DNA from: Candidatus Egerieimonas intestinavium
GTDB lineage: Bacteria; Bacillota; Clostridia; Lachnospirales; Lachnospiraceae
Assembly: GCA_018711815.1 (NCBI GenBank)
Contig: DVHU01000023.1
Location: forward strand, 1 to 58,192
DNA: 58,192 nt
Direction: 5' to 3'
The notes beneath the pieces were generated by a model, which made no database searches, was not told the origin of the DNA, and saw only the letters and a list, made by a program, of their open reading frames with translations. The translations under genes and the position numbers were made by a program. How positions within the stretch are numbered: the first letter of the stretch is position 1; each line of letters begins with the position of its first letter. Shown piece by piece: positions 52,313-58,192 of the stretch.

Positions 52313-53566
52313 CTACAGCGTCTCCCCGGTGATGGTCTTCCAGCGGTCTTTCAGATACTGGAGGTTAAAGTCTGTGCCGGCGGCCTCCTGCTGCTGGTGG
52401 ATTCCGTGGTCGACGGCCAGCTCCTCCGTATAGTCGGCCAGGGGATAGACGCTCAGGTTATTAAAGTCCGCGTCATAGTGGGAGACGGTGGGAATCATCT
52501 CGGATTCTTGGATGGATACCTGTCCTGTGGCCTCATCCCTCTCGAAGACAATGCGGGCCATGGCCCCCAGAAGAGTCTCCGGTTCCCTCTGTCCGGCCAG
52601 AAAATTGCCCAGGCTGTAGTAGGTGAGGGTGGAGGTGCCGTTTTCCCCGGAGAGGGTCTCCCAGTCCTGGATGACATGGGGATGGCAGGCAATGGTGGCC
52701 TCCACACCGAGGTCGGCCAGATACTGGAATTCTGCCTGGATGGTTTCGGTGGGGGCGTCCGCGTACTCCTTGCCCACGTGGTAGAAGACCACCACAGCGT
52801 CCGCCTGGGCCCGGGCTTTCTCCACGTCAGCCTGAACCTTATCCCGGGAATAAACGTCCGCCAGGTAGGAGGGAACCGTGGAAGAATCCCGGTTATTAAA
52901 GCCGAAGGTGTAGTTCAAAAGCGCCAGGCGAATGCCGTTTTTCTCCAGCACGGTGATCTCGTCGGCCTCCTGCTGATTCCGGTGAATGCCCAGCACGGTT
53001 ATCTCCGGGTGATTTTGCTCCCAGTAGTCCAGAGTCTCTGTGACCCCGTCGGCCTCCTTATCCATAGTGTGGTTGGAAGCCTGGAGCACCACGTCGAAGC
53101 CGGCTTCTGCGATGGCATCGCCGATCTGACAGGGCGTGGCGAAGCTGGGGTAGGAGGAGACGGCGTCCATATCTGTGGTCAGAACAGTCTCCTGGTTGAT
53201 AACTGCCAGGTCAGCCTCCTGAATCTGGTCCTTCACCGGATCAAAGACTCCGGAAAAATCGTAATTTCCGTCGGTGGTCTCATAATTGTTGTACACCCGG
53301 TCGTGGATCAGGCAGTCTCCGGCGGCCAGCAGCTCCAGTGTGTTGTCCGGCTCCGGGGTGGGAGTGGCGGCAGCGGCGGCTGTGGGCTGCGGACTCTTGC
53401 CCGGGGAGGCAGGCTCCTTGTCTTTGTTTCCGAAAATGAGAAAGCCAGCCAAAATCAGCGCCAGCAGAAGAGCGCCTCCGCCGGCAGCCTGCATCCGGCG
53501 GCGCAGCTGCAGCTGACGTTTTCTTTTGTTGGCGGCCCTGCGCTTTTCCAGTTCTCTTTGATCCAT
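52313..53566 (-). CDS. CapA-family poly-gamma-glutamate/metallophosphatase-like protein
   Basis: A 417-residue protein with a basic N-terminus, one membrane anchor at about residues 27-48 and a short Pro/Ala/Thr linker. Residues 80-395 are a PGA_cap metallophosphatase-like domain: AAGDCLIHD, VINQETVL, ASNHTMDKEADG, CHPHVIQDWE and YSLGNFLAG give the metal-binding residues in order. It should act outside the membrane. In some bacteria CapA works in poly-gamma-glutamate capsule synthesis, but capB and capC are not here, so the role is open. GGGGGAAAT precedes the start. Confidence 0.88.
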   Translation of the reverse strand: MDQRELEKRRAANKRKRQLQLRRRMQAAGGGALLLALILAGFLIFGNKDKEPASPGKSPQPTAAAAATPTPEPDNTLELLAAGDCLIHDRVYNNYETTDGNYDFSGVFDPVKDQIQEADLAVINQETVLTTDMDAVSSYPSFATPCQIGDAIAEAGFDVVLQASNHTMDKEADGVTETLDYWEQNHPEITVLGIHRNQQEADEITVLEKNGIRLALLNYTFGFNNRDSSTVPSYLADVYSRDKVQADVEKARAQADAVVVFYHVGKEYADAPTETIQAEFQYLADLGVEATIACHPHVIQDWETLSGENGTSTLTYYSLGNFLAGQREPETLLGAMARIVFERDEATGQVSIQESEMIPTVSHYDADFNNLSVYPLADYTEELAVDHGIHQQQEAAGTDFNLQYLKDRWKTITGETL

Positions 53567-53895
53567 GGTAAATTTCCCCCTGAAAATGTGGTATTTTGTC
53601 TTATTTTATCAAAGAATCGCTAATTTTACCAGAGAAAAGGGCCAGGCCGACTTTAATGAAATGTGGTTACAAAAGTAACTATGACAAGGTGTTGCTTGTT
53701 TTTCGGGAAAAATAAGTCTATACTGGGGATAACAAATCAAATGCAGATCTTGCACAGGGCCCGGAGGGCGGCAGAGCAGGCGGAGGACGCCGATGCCGCC
53801 TTCATTCTTGTTTCATAAAAAATTTTGTGAATTTCGCATGAAGCAAAGACTCTTCCGGGCGGGAGACACATGCCCCAGTAAAAGGAGAGAGAACA
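53567..53895. other. Intergenic region between capA-like and NUDIX genes
   Basis: A gap of 329 bases between divergent genes. A weak promoter TTGTTT-17-TATACT for the NUDIX gene ends at about 53726. A 25-codon frame starting at 53741 lacks a ribosome site, so I do not call it. Nothing else can be supported here. Confidence 0.4.
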
Positions 53896-54444
53896 ATGGA
53901 ATGGTTGGATGTGGTAGATGAAAAAGGAAATCCCACGGGGGAATTGGTGGAGCGGACCAGAGCTCACCGGGAAGGGGTGAGGCACCGGACGGCCCACGTT
54001 TGGCTTCTGCGCCTGCGGCAGGGAAAGACGGAGGTTCTGCTGCAGAAGCGCAGCCGGGGAAAGGATTCCCACCCGGGATGCTATGATATCTCCAGTGCAG
54101 GGCATATTCCTGCGGGGGTGGACTGGCTGCCTTCTGCCCGGCGTGAGCTTCTGGAGGAGCTGGGCCTTGAGGCACGGGAGGAAGAGTTTGCCGATCGGGG
54201 ACAGAGAAAAATCTACTGGAAAGATAATTTCTACGGGGAACCTTTTGTGGATAATCAGGTGAGCAATGTCTACTGTTTGTGGAGGGATGTGGAACCTGAG
54301 CAGCTGAGGCTTCAGCCGGAGGAGGTGGAGGAGGCGCGCTGGATGGGCCTGGAAGAATGTCGGGAGGCAGTCCGCAGGGGAAGTATACCCAACTGCATCG
54401 CTCTGGAGGAGTTGGATATGCTTCCGCGGACAAAAGAAATGTAG
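53896..54444 (+). CDS. NUDIX hydrolase (YfcD/IPP-isomerase-like)
   Basis: A 182-residue protein of the group that includes YfcD and isopentenyl diphosphate isomerase-like NUDIX proteins. The N-terminus EWLDVVDEKGNPTGELVERTRAH and VLLQKRSRGKDSHPGCYDIS are typical. The NUDIX box is GHIPAGVDWLPSARRELLEELGL (read in two parts, about residues 71-93), with the first Glu replaced by Val. The rest of the metal site (RELLEE) is intact. A nucleotide or isoprenoid diphosphate substrate cannot be chosen. It is convergent with the dehydrogenase gene. Confidence 0.85.
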   Translation: MEWLDVVDEKGNPTGELVERTRAHREGVRHRTAHVWLLRLRQGKTEVLLQKRSRGKDSHPGCYDISSAGHIPAGVDWLPSARRELLEELGLEAREEEFADRGQRKIYWKDNFYGEPFVDNQVSNVYCLWRDVEPEQLRLQPEEVEEARWMGLEECREAVRRGSIPNCIALEELDMLPRTKEM

Positions 54445-54481
54445 CTGAGTTGGCATGACCCTAAGCTCTGGGGAAAAAGCC

Positions 54482-55516
54482 TTAGAACTTGATCACCTCT
54501 TTGATTTCATCCTGGGCGTTGGCCACAGCGGTGTGGAAGGCCAGGTCGGACTCCTCGAAGGAAAAGCGGTGCGTTACGATCTGCTTTACATCGATGGAGC
54601 CGCTGGCGATGGCCGCGATGGCGGAGGGATAGAGATTCCGGTAACGGAATACGGATTTGATGGTGACCTCCTTCATCATAATCTGATTAAAATTATAGTT
54701 TACCATGCTTTCGGCAGCCATACCCACCAGACAGATAGTTCCGCCGGGCTTCACGTAGAAGGGGGTCTGCTGGATCGTGGGGATGGCTCCCGCTGTCTCA
54801 AAGACGATATCGGCGCCCAGGGGGCCGAAGATTTCCTGAACCCGCTGGGCGACGTCTTCTTCCTTGGCGTTAATCACCTCCGTGGCGCCCAGCTTCTTGG
54901 CCATATCCAGCCGCTTCTGAAACAGGTCGACCACCACCAGCTTGGCTGCGCCCCGGGCTTTGGCGGAGAGCATGGTAACCAGGCCGATGCAGCCTCCTCC
55001 AAGGATCAGCACGCTGTTGCCCAAAGTGACGTTGGCTTGGGAGGCCGCATGCATGCCCACGGCCAGGGGTTCCACCAGAGCGCCCTCCTCCGTGGAGACG
55101 TTTTCTGGTAGCTTAAAGCACATGTCTGCCGGATGAACCACATATTCCTGCAGAGCGCCCTGAACCGGGGGGGCAGCAAAAAACTGCACATCCGGGCACA
55201 GGTTATACCTTCCGGTTTTGCAGAATTCGCATTTGCCGCAGGTGTAGCCGGGCTCCAGCGCCACTCGGTCCCCCACCTGAAGGCCGGTGACTCCCGCGCC
55301 CAGGGCAGCGACTGTGCCTGCTACCTCATGGCCCAGGATGAAATCCTTGGGAGCCGGGGTGTCTCCCACTTTTCCCTCCCGGTAAAAGTGGACGTCGGAT
55401 CCGCAGACGCCGCAGTATTCCATTTTGATGAGGGCCTCTCCCCGGGCGGGAACGGGAACTTCCCGGTCGTCCCGCAGGACAATTTTCATTTTTTCTGTGA
55501 GATAAGCTGCTTTCAT
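54482..55516 (-). CDS. Zinc-dependent polyol/alcohol dehydrogenase
   Basis: A 344-residue medium-chain dehydrogenase of the sorbitol/xylitol dehydrogenase type. The catalytic zinc region is YCGVCGSDVHFY with GHEVAGTV; the structural zinc cysteines are in CGKCEFCKTGRYNLC (about residues 96-110). The Rossmann motif is ILGGGCIGLVTMLSAKARG (about 172), and VVDLF after it has an Asp that favours NAD over NADP. It likely oxidises a sugar alcohol to a ketose. It is divergent from a ROK regulator gene that probably controls it. AAAGGAGC precedes the start. Confidence 0.9.
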   Translation of the reverse strand: MKAAYLTEKMKIVLRDDREVPVPARGEALIKMEYCGVCGSDVHFYREGKVGDTPAPKDFILGHEVAGTVAALGAGVTGLQVGDRVALEPGYTCGKCEFCKTGRYNLCPDVQFFAAPPVQGALQEYVVHPADMCFKLPENVSTEEGALVEPLAVGMHAASQANVTLGNSVLILGGGCIGLVTMLSAKARGAAKLVVVDLFQKRLDMAKKLGATEVINAKEEDVAQRVQEIFGPLGADIVFETAGAIPTIQQTPFYVKPGGTICLVGMAAESMVNYNFNQIMMKEVTIKSVFRYRNLYPSAIAAIASGSIDVKQIVTHRFSFEESDLAFHTAVANAQDEIKEVIKF

Positions 55517-55629
55517 AGATTTGCTCCTTTCAAAATGAAAGTTATTTTATAAAATAGTTTTATATAATATATTTGTATATTATTGCAGAACAGACAAAAA
55601 GTCAATACTAATATGGAGATTTATAATTA

Positions 55630-55654
55630 ATTTTGCCAGGGTTATTGCCAAAAT
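55630..55654. promoter_or_regulatory. Inverted-repeat operator candidate for the ROK regulator
   Basis: ATTTTGCCA (55630-55638) and TTGCCAAAAT (55645-55654) form an imperfect inverted repeat (ATTTTG/CAAAAT arms) in the divergent region between the dehydrogenase and ROK genes. Its position fits control of both. Confidence 0.5.
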
Positions 55655-55713
55655 AGGGATTATGTTATATCATAATTTCGTAAACATATACGGAGAAAGG
55701 ATTCATTTTTCTT

Positions 55714-56838
55714 ATGACAGAGATAAATCTGCAGTCAATCAAGCAAGTGAACAGAAATCGAGTTTTCCGTCTGATTGCTGCGCGCCGGAGAATTTCAAAG
55801 CAGGAGATTGCGGCGGAGCTTAAGCTCAGCCTGCCTACTACCACCCAGAATCTGAATTCTCTGAAGGAGGAGGGCTTGGTGCAGGAGAACGGCACCTTTT
55901 CCTCCGGGGTTGGGCGAAAGGCCAGAGCGCTGTCCATTGTGGCGGATTTCCGGGTGGCGGTGGGGCTTGATATCACTCCCCATCATATTTCCCTGGTGTT
56001 GGTGGATCTGAACGGTTCGTTGATGGATCATATTCGGGAAAAATTTGAGATTGCGGCCACGGAGGCCTGCTATGGAGAGCTGGCGGAGAAGGTGAGGGGG
56101 CTGATTAACAAAAATAAGATCCGCCCGGAACAGATCTTAGGTATGGGAGTTACCATCCCGGGAATTATCGCTTTTGACATGAAGACCATCACCAGCGCTG
56201 ACACACTGCCCGTGCCTACGGACTTTTGCCAGCGTCTGCAGGAATATTTTGATTTTCCCTGCCTGCTCTTTAACGACGCCAGCTGCGCCGGTGTGGCGGA
56301 ATTCTGGAAAAATGATTATGAGAACCAGACCATCGCCTACCTGCTTCTCAGCAATACGGTGGGCGGGGCTATTCTGGTCAATGGAAACCCCTTTGTGGGG
56401 ATGGGAAACCGCAGCGCGGAGTTTGGCCACATTACCCTGGTGCCCGGAGGGGCTGAGTGCTCCTGCGGCAAGCGGGGGTGTGCGGAAGCCTACTGTTCCG
56501 CCCTTAGCCTTTCCAGAAAAACGGACAATGATCTGGGGGCCTTTTTCGCTGCTATAAACGGCGGAAATCAGGACTATCGGAAGCTGCTGGAGGAGTACCT
56601 GGATTACCTGGCTATCTTGCTGAATGACATTAACATGTGTCTGGACTGCCCGGTGGTGCTGGGAGGTTACATGGGCCAGTATCTGAAACCTTATATTCCC
56701 CGGCTGCGTCAGCTGGTGGCGGAGCGCAGCACATTTCCCACGGACGGCTCCTATATCAAGCCCTGCACCTGTGAATTTGAAGCTGCCGCCATGGGCGGAG
56801 CCCTGTATTATATTGAACAGTTTATCAAGCGTGTTTAG
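55714..56838 (+). CDS. ROK-family transcriptional regulator
   Basis: A 374-residue XylR/NagC-type ROK protein. The N-terminal winged HTH is RRRISKQEIAAELKLSLPTTTQNL (about residues 24-47, read in parts), the sugar-kinase-like domain follows from about 80 (AVGLDITPHHISLVLVDLNG), and the zinc motif is CSCGKRGCAEAYC (about 250-262). Such proteins sense a sugar and repress catabolic genes. The divergent polyol dehydrogenase and the inverted repeat between them suggest the target. GGAGAAAGG precedes the start. Confidence 0.92.
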   Translation: MTEINLQSIKQVNRNRVFRLIAARRRISKQEIAAELKLSLPTTTQNLNSLKEEGLVQENGTFSSGVGRKARALSIVADFRVAVGLDITPHHISLVLVDLNGSLMDHIREKFEIAATEACYGELAEKVRGLINKNKIRPEQILGMGVTIPGIIAFDMKTITSADTLPVPTDFCQRLQEYFDFPCLLFNDASCAGVAEFWKNDYENQTIAYLLLSNTVGGAILVNGNPFVGMGNRSAEFGHITLVPGGAECSCGKRGCAEAYCSALSLSRKTDNDLGAFFAAINGGNQDYRKLLEEYLDYLAILLNDINMCLDCPVVLGGYMGQYLKPYIPRLRQLVAERSTFPTDGSYIKPCTCEFEAAAMGGALYYIEQFIKRV

Positions 56839-56910
56839 TGGCGGTTTGAAAGGGGCAATAGACTCCGGTTCTATAAATACGCTTAAGCCCTTGTCCTTCG
56901 GAAGACTTGC

Positions 56911-56984
56911 GGAGGAGGGCGTCTCGAAATCAGAGTTTCCGCATATTTATGCGAGAAATCCCCTGCTTAGAGGCGCTCTCCTCC
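56911..56984. terminator. Hairpin between the ROK and second Rpn genes
   Basis: GGAGGAGGGCGTCT (56911-56924) pairs with 56969-56984 (AGGCGCTCTCCTCC, with G-U pairs), and an inner CGCAT/ATGCG hairpin lies within. It separates two convergent genes. T-rich sequence follows on the plus side. Confidence 0.6.
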
Positions 56985-57012
56985 TTCTTTTGCTTGACGT
57001 GAAAGAAATTGT

Positions 57013-57951
57013 TCAGATGCCGTACTCCTTCAGCCATCTGGCTCGCTTTTGAGGATCGTCCCCCTCCGCCAGAAATTCCTCCAGCCGATTTTCAGCCTGG
57101 AGACAGCGGATAAGCGATATCATATGCTGCTCGCCGGTCTCAAGTCCTTCCTTCCTGCCGGTCTCCAATCCTTCCATTTTTCCTTTTTCGATCATGTAGT
57201 CACTGAGCACATTCATTCCTCTTTCCTCCTTCTCTTGCGTCAATAGTTCCAGCAGACGGTCATCCTCGGTCAGTACAGCGGCGGTCAGGAGCCCCTCCGG
57301 AGAGATACGCTGATCTTCCCCTAAGCTCCGGGCGTAGCGGAGGAATTCCTCCGGCTGGCGCCTTAACTTTAGCATAGTCAGGATGGGCTGCCATTCTGTC
57401 TGAAAATTTTGGGGATTGATCTGCTCGGGCTCCACCAGCAGCAGGGGATAGTCCGGAAAGTAGGAGCGATAGCGCTCCATCTGGGGAGGCAGTTTCACCA
57501 GCTCCCGCAGGCTGCGGCTGGCGTCCCAGGGCTTTTCCCCGTAGTAAAAGACCAGGGTCAGGACTGGAGCCAGCTGCTCCCCCTTTTTAAGCCCGGACAG
57601 ATACTCGGCGCTTCCGGATAGATCCCCGCTTCTTTGGTGGAGCCGGCGCCGTTCGGTCAGCTGCCGGTCGTATTCCATGGCGTCCATCAGCATAGTGCGT
57701 ACCACCATCCCGTAGTGGATATCCGTCTGATTTTCCACTGCGCAGATGACATAACTTCCCTGGTAGGAAGTTTTCATGCAGACATCCCTCTGGCGTCTCA
57801 GGCCCCCGGCGGTGCGGCAAACCGTCTCACAGGATACGGTATCCTTTGGATCCAGGAGTTGGTCGCCCCCGAAGACCGCGCCGTTAAAAAAGTCGCAGAA
57901 ACGCTGGGAATCGCAGAAATAGCGATTCAAAATTTCATCTTTCTTTCCCAT
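57013..57951 (-). CDS. Rpn-family recombination-promoting nuclease / putative transposase, second copy
   Basis: A 312-residue paralogue of the gene at 104-1102, in inverse orientation. The nuclease core is well kept: MGKKDEILNRYF, FCDFFNGAVFGG, AVENQTDIHYGMVVRTMLMDAMEY and FYYGEKPWD. The C-terminal repeat tail is shorter (METGRKEGLETGEQ type). CAAGGAGGT precedes the start. The upstream 90 bases also resemble those of the first copy, including a GGCT-N4-AGCC hairpin, so the whole unit with promoter was duplicated. No inverted termini or target-site duplications are evident. Activity is unknown. Confidence 0.82.
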   Translation of the reverse strand: MGKKDEILNRYFCDSQRFCDFFNGAVFGGDQLLDPKDTVSCETVCRTAGGLRRQRDVCMKTSYQGSYVICAVENQTDIHYGMVVRTMLMDAMEYDRQLTERRRLHQRSGDLSGSAEYLSGLKKGEQLAPVLTLVFYYGEKPWDASRSLRELVKLPPQMERYRSYFPDYPLLLVEPEQINPQNFQTEWQPILTMLKLRRQPEEFLRYARSLGEDQRISPEGLLTAAVLTEDDRLLELLTQEKEERGMNVLSDYMIEKGKMEGLETGRKEGLETGEQHMISLIRCLQAENRLEEFLAEGDDPQKRARWLKEYGI

Positions 57952-58021
57952 TTAACCTCCTTGTATGATTTGCTTTTTTGGAAAATTGGCTGAATAGCCG
58001 GATGTGATATGAAGTAAAGCA

Positions 58022-58050
58022 ATTATAACACAAGGTATGGAAAAGATCAA
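58022..58050 (-). promoter_or_regulatory. Promoter of the second Rpn gene
   Basis: On the minus strand TTGATC (58045-58050) and a perfect TATAAT (58022-58027) with a 17-base spacer, at the same distance from the start as in the first copy. Confidence 0.65.
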
Positions 58051-58112
58051 TTATAATTTATATTTATAATATATAAGATTGCAAGATAAAATTCAATAGT
58101 CTGATTTCATTA

Positions 58113-58135
58113 GGCGCGGCTATTTTTACCGCGCC
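58113..58135. other. GC hairpin in the AT-rich right end
   Basis: GGCGCGG and CCGCGCC form a 7-base-pair stem around a T-rich 9-base loop, in otherwise AT-rich sequence after the Rpn promoter. It may be a terminator of a gene outside the window. I see no gene in the last 240 bases. Confidence 0.35.
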
Positions 58136-58192
58136 ATTATTGTAAGCAATTATATAAAAAAGTTTTATAAAATATTTTTATAAAAACTATTG

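Noticed and set aside
52256-53623. A 455-codon plus-strand open frame
   Set aside because: It is antisense to the CapA-like gene, which has clear family motifs, an N-terminal anchor and a ribosome site. The plus frame shows no recognisable domain.
53741-53818. A 25-codon leader peptide before the NUDIX gene
   Set aside because: It has no ribosome site and no regulatory codon pattern or attenuator hairpin after it.

Overview
The window looks like chromosomal DNA of a gut-type anaerobic Firmicute, most likely a Lachnospiraceae member. I infer this from purine-rich Shine-Dalgarno sites, sigma-A type promoters, the glgC-glgD pair, spoVG, a DnaD/DnaC-type helicase-loading pair, a split transketolase, a radical-SAM NrdG-type activase, a [4Fe-4S] aldo-keto reductase and proliferated Rpn-type nucleases. 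Most genes are moderately GC-rich. An AT-rich patch at about 45.4-46.9 kb stands out.

Layout. 0-6.2 kb: an Rpn-family nuclease, then a small catabolic cluster (alpha/beta hydrolase, LysR regulator, SLC13-type permease, fumarase/CMLE-superfamily lyase). 6.3-16.1 kb: an aldo-keto reductase, then a long L-ascorbate (ula) operon: UlaG lactonase, a complete PTS (IIA, IIC, two IIB), a DeoR regulator, the UlaE and UlaF epimerases, an unknown beta-propeller-like protein, a HAD phosphatase and a private HPr. No ulaD is present. 16.1-19.8 kb: membrane and PH-like proteins, a MATE pump and a flavin reductase, with two copies of a structured repeat that shares a core but has different self-complementary arms. 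19.8-25.1 kb: a beta-glucoside locus (GH1 phospho-beta-glucosidase, PTS IIBC, and an AraC regulator fused to a catalytically degraded GH39-like domain).

25.2-30.2 kb (minus strand): prs, dnaC-like, dnaD-like and murC, with a DnaA-box cluster between dnaD and murC. 30.5-37.3 kb: glgC, glgD, spoVG, an rRNA m5C methyltransferase, a secreted coiled-coil peptidoglycan hydrolase, tRNA-Pro(CGG) and rpiB. 37.4-40.1 kb (minus): a thiol-redox operon (thioredoxin, CcdA, a TrxB-like flavoprotein, a TlpA-like anchored thioredoxin). 40.3-45.1 kb: a class V aminotransferase, an orphan NrdG-like activase, a NUDIX protein, a repeat-rich unknown protein and tadA. 45.05-46.9 kb: a truncated tRNA-Ser, an intact tRNA-Ser(CGA), and an AT-rich toxin-antitoxin-like pair (HTH-ADP-ribosyltransferase-like protein plus a small partner) with an inverted-repeat operator over its promoter.

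47-58 kb: an MFS pump with a TetR regulator, a split transketolase, a threonine aldolase preceded by tandem hairpin repeats, a CapA-like protein, a second NUDIX protein, a zinc alcohol/polyol dehydrogenase divergent from a ROK regulator, and a second Rpn nuclease that is an inverted paralogue of the first gene.

Most genes here are ordinary. The parts I find least explained are the two-copy structured repeat, the ascorbate operon with a Gln46 HPr and an unassigned propeller gene, the HTH-ART toxin module beside tRNA-Ser, the DnaA-box cluster, the redox relay operon, and the PcaB/PcaD-like cluster in an apparent anaerobe. All family calls come from reading motifs; no database search was possible.
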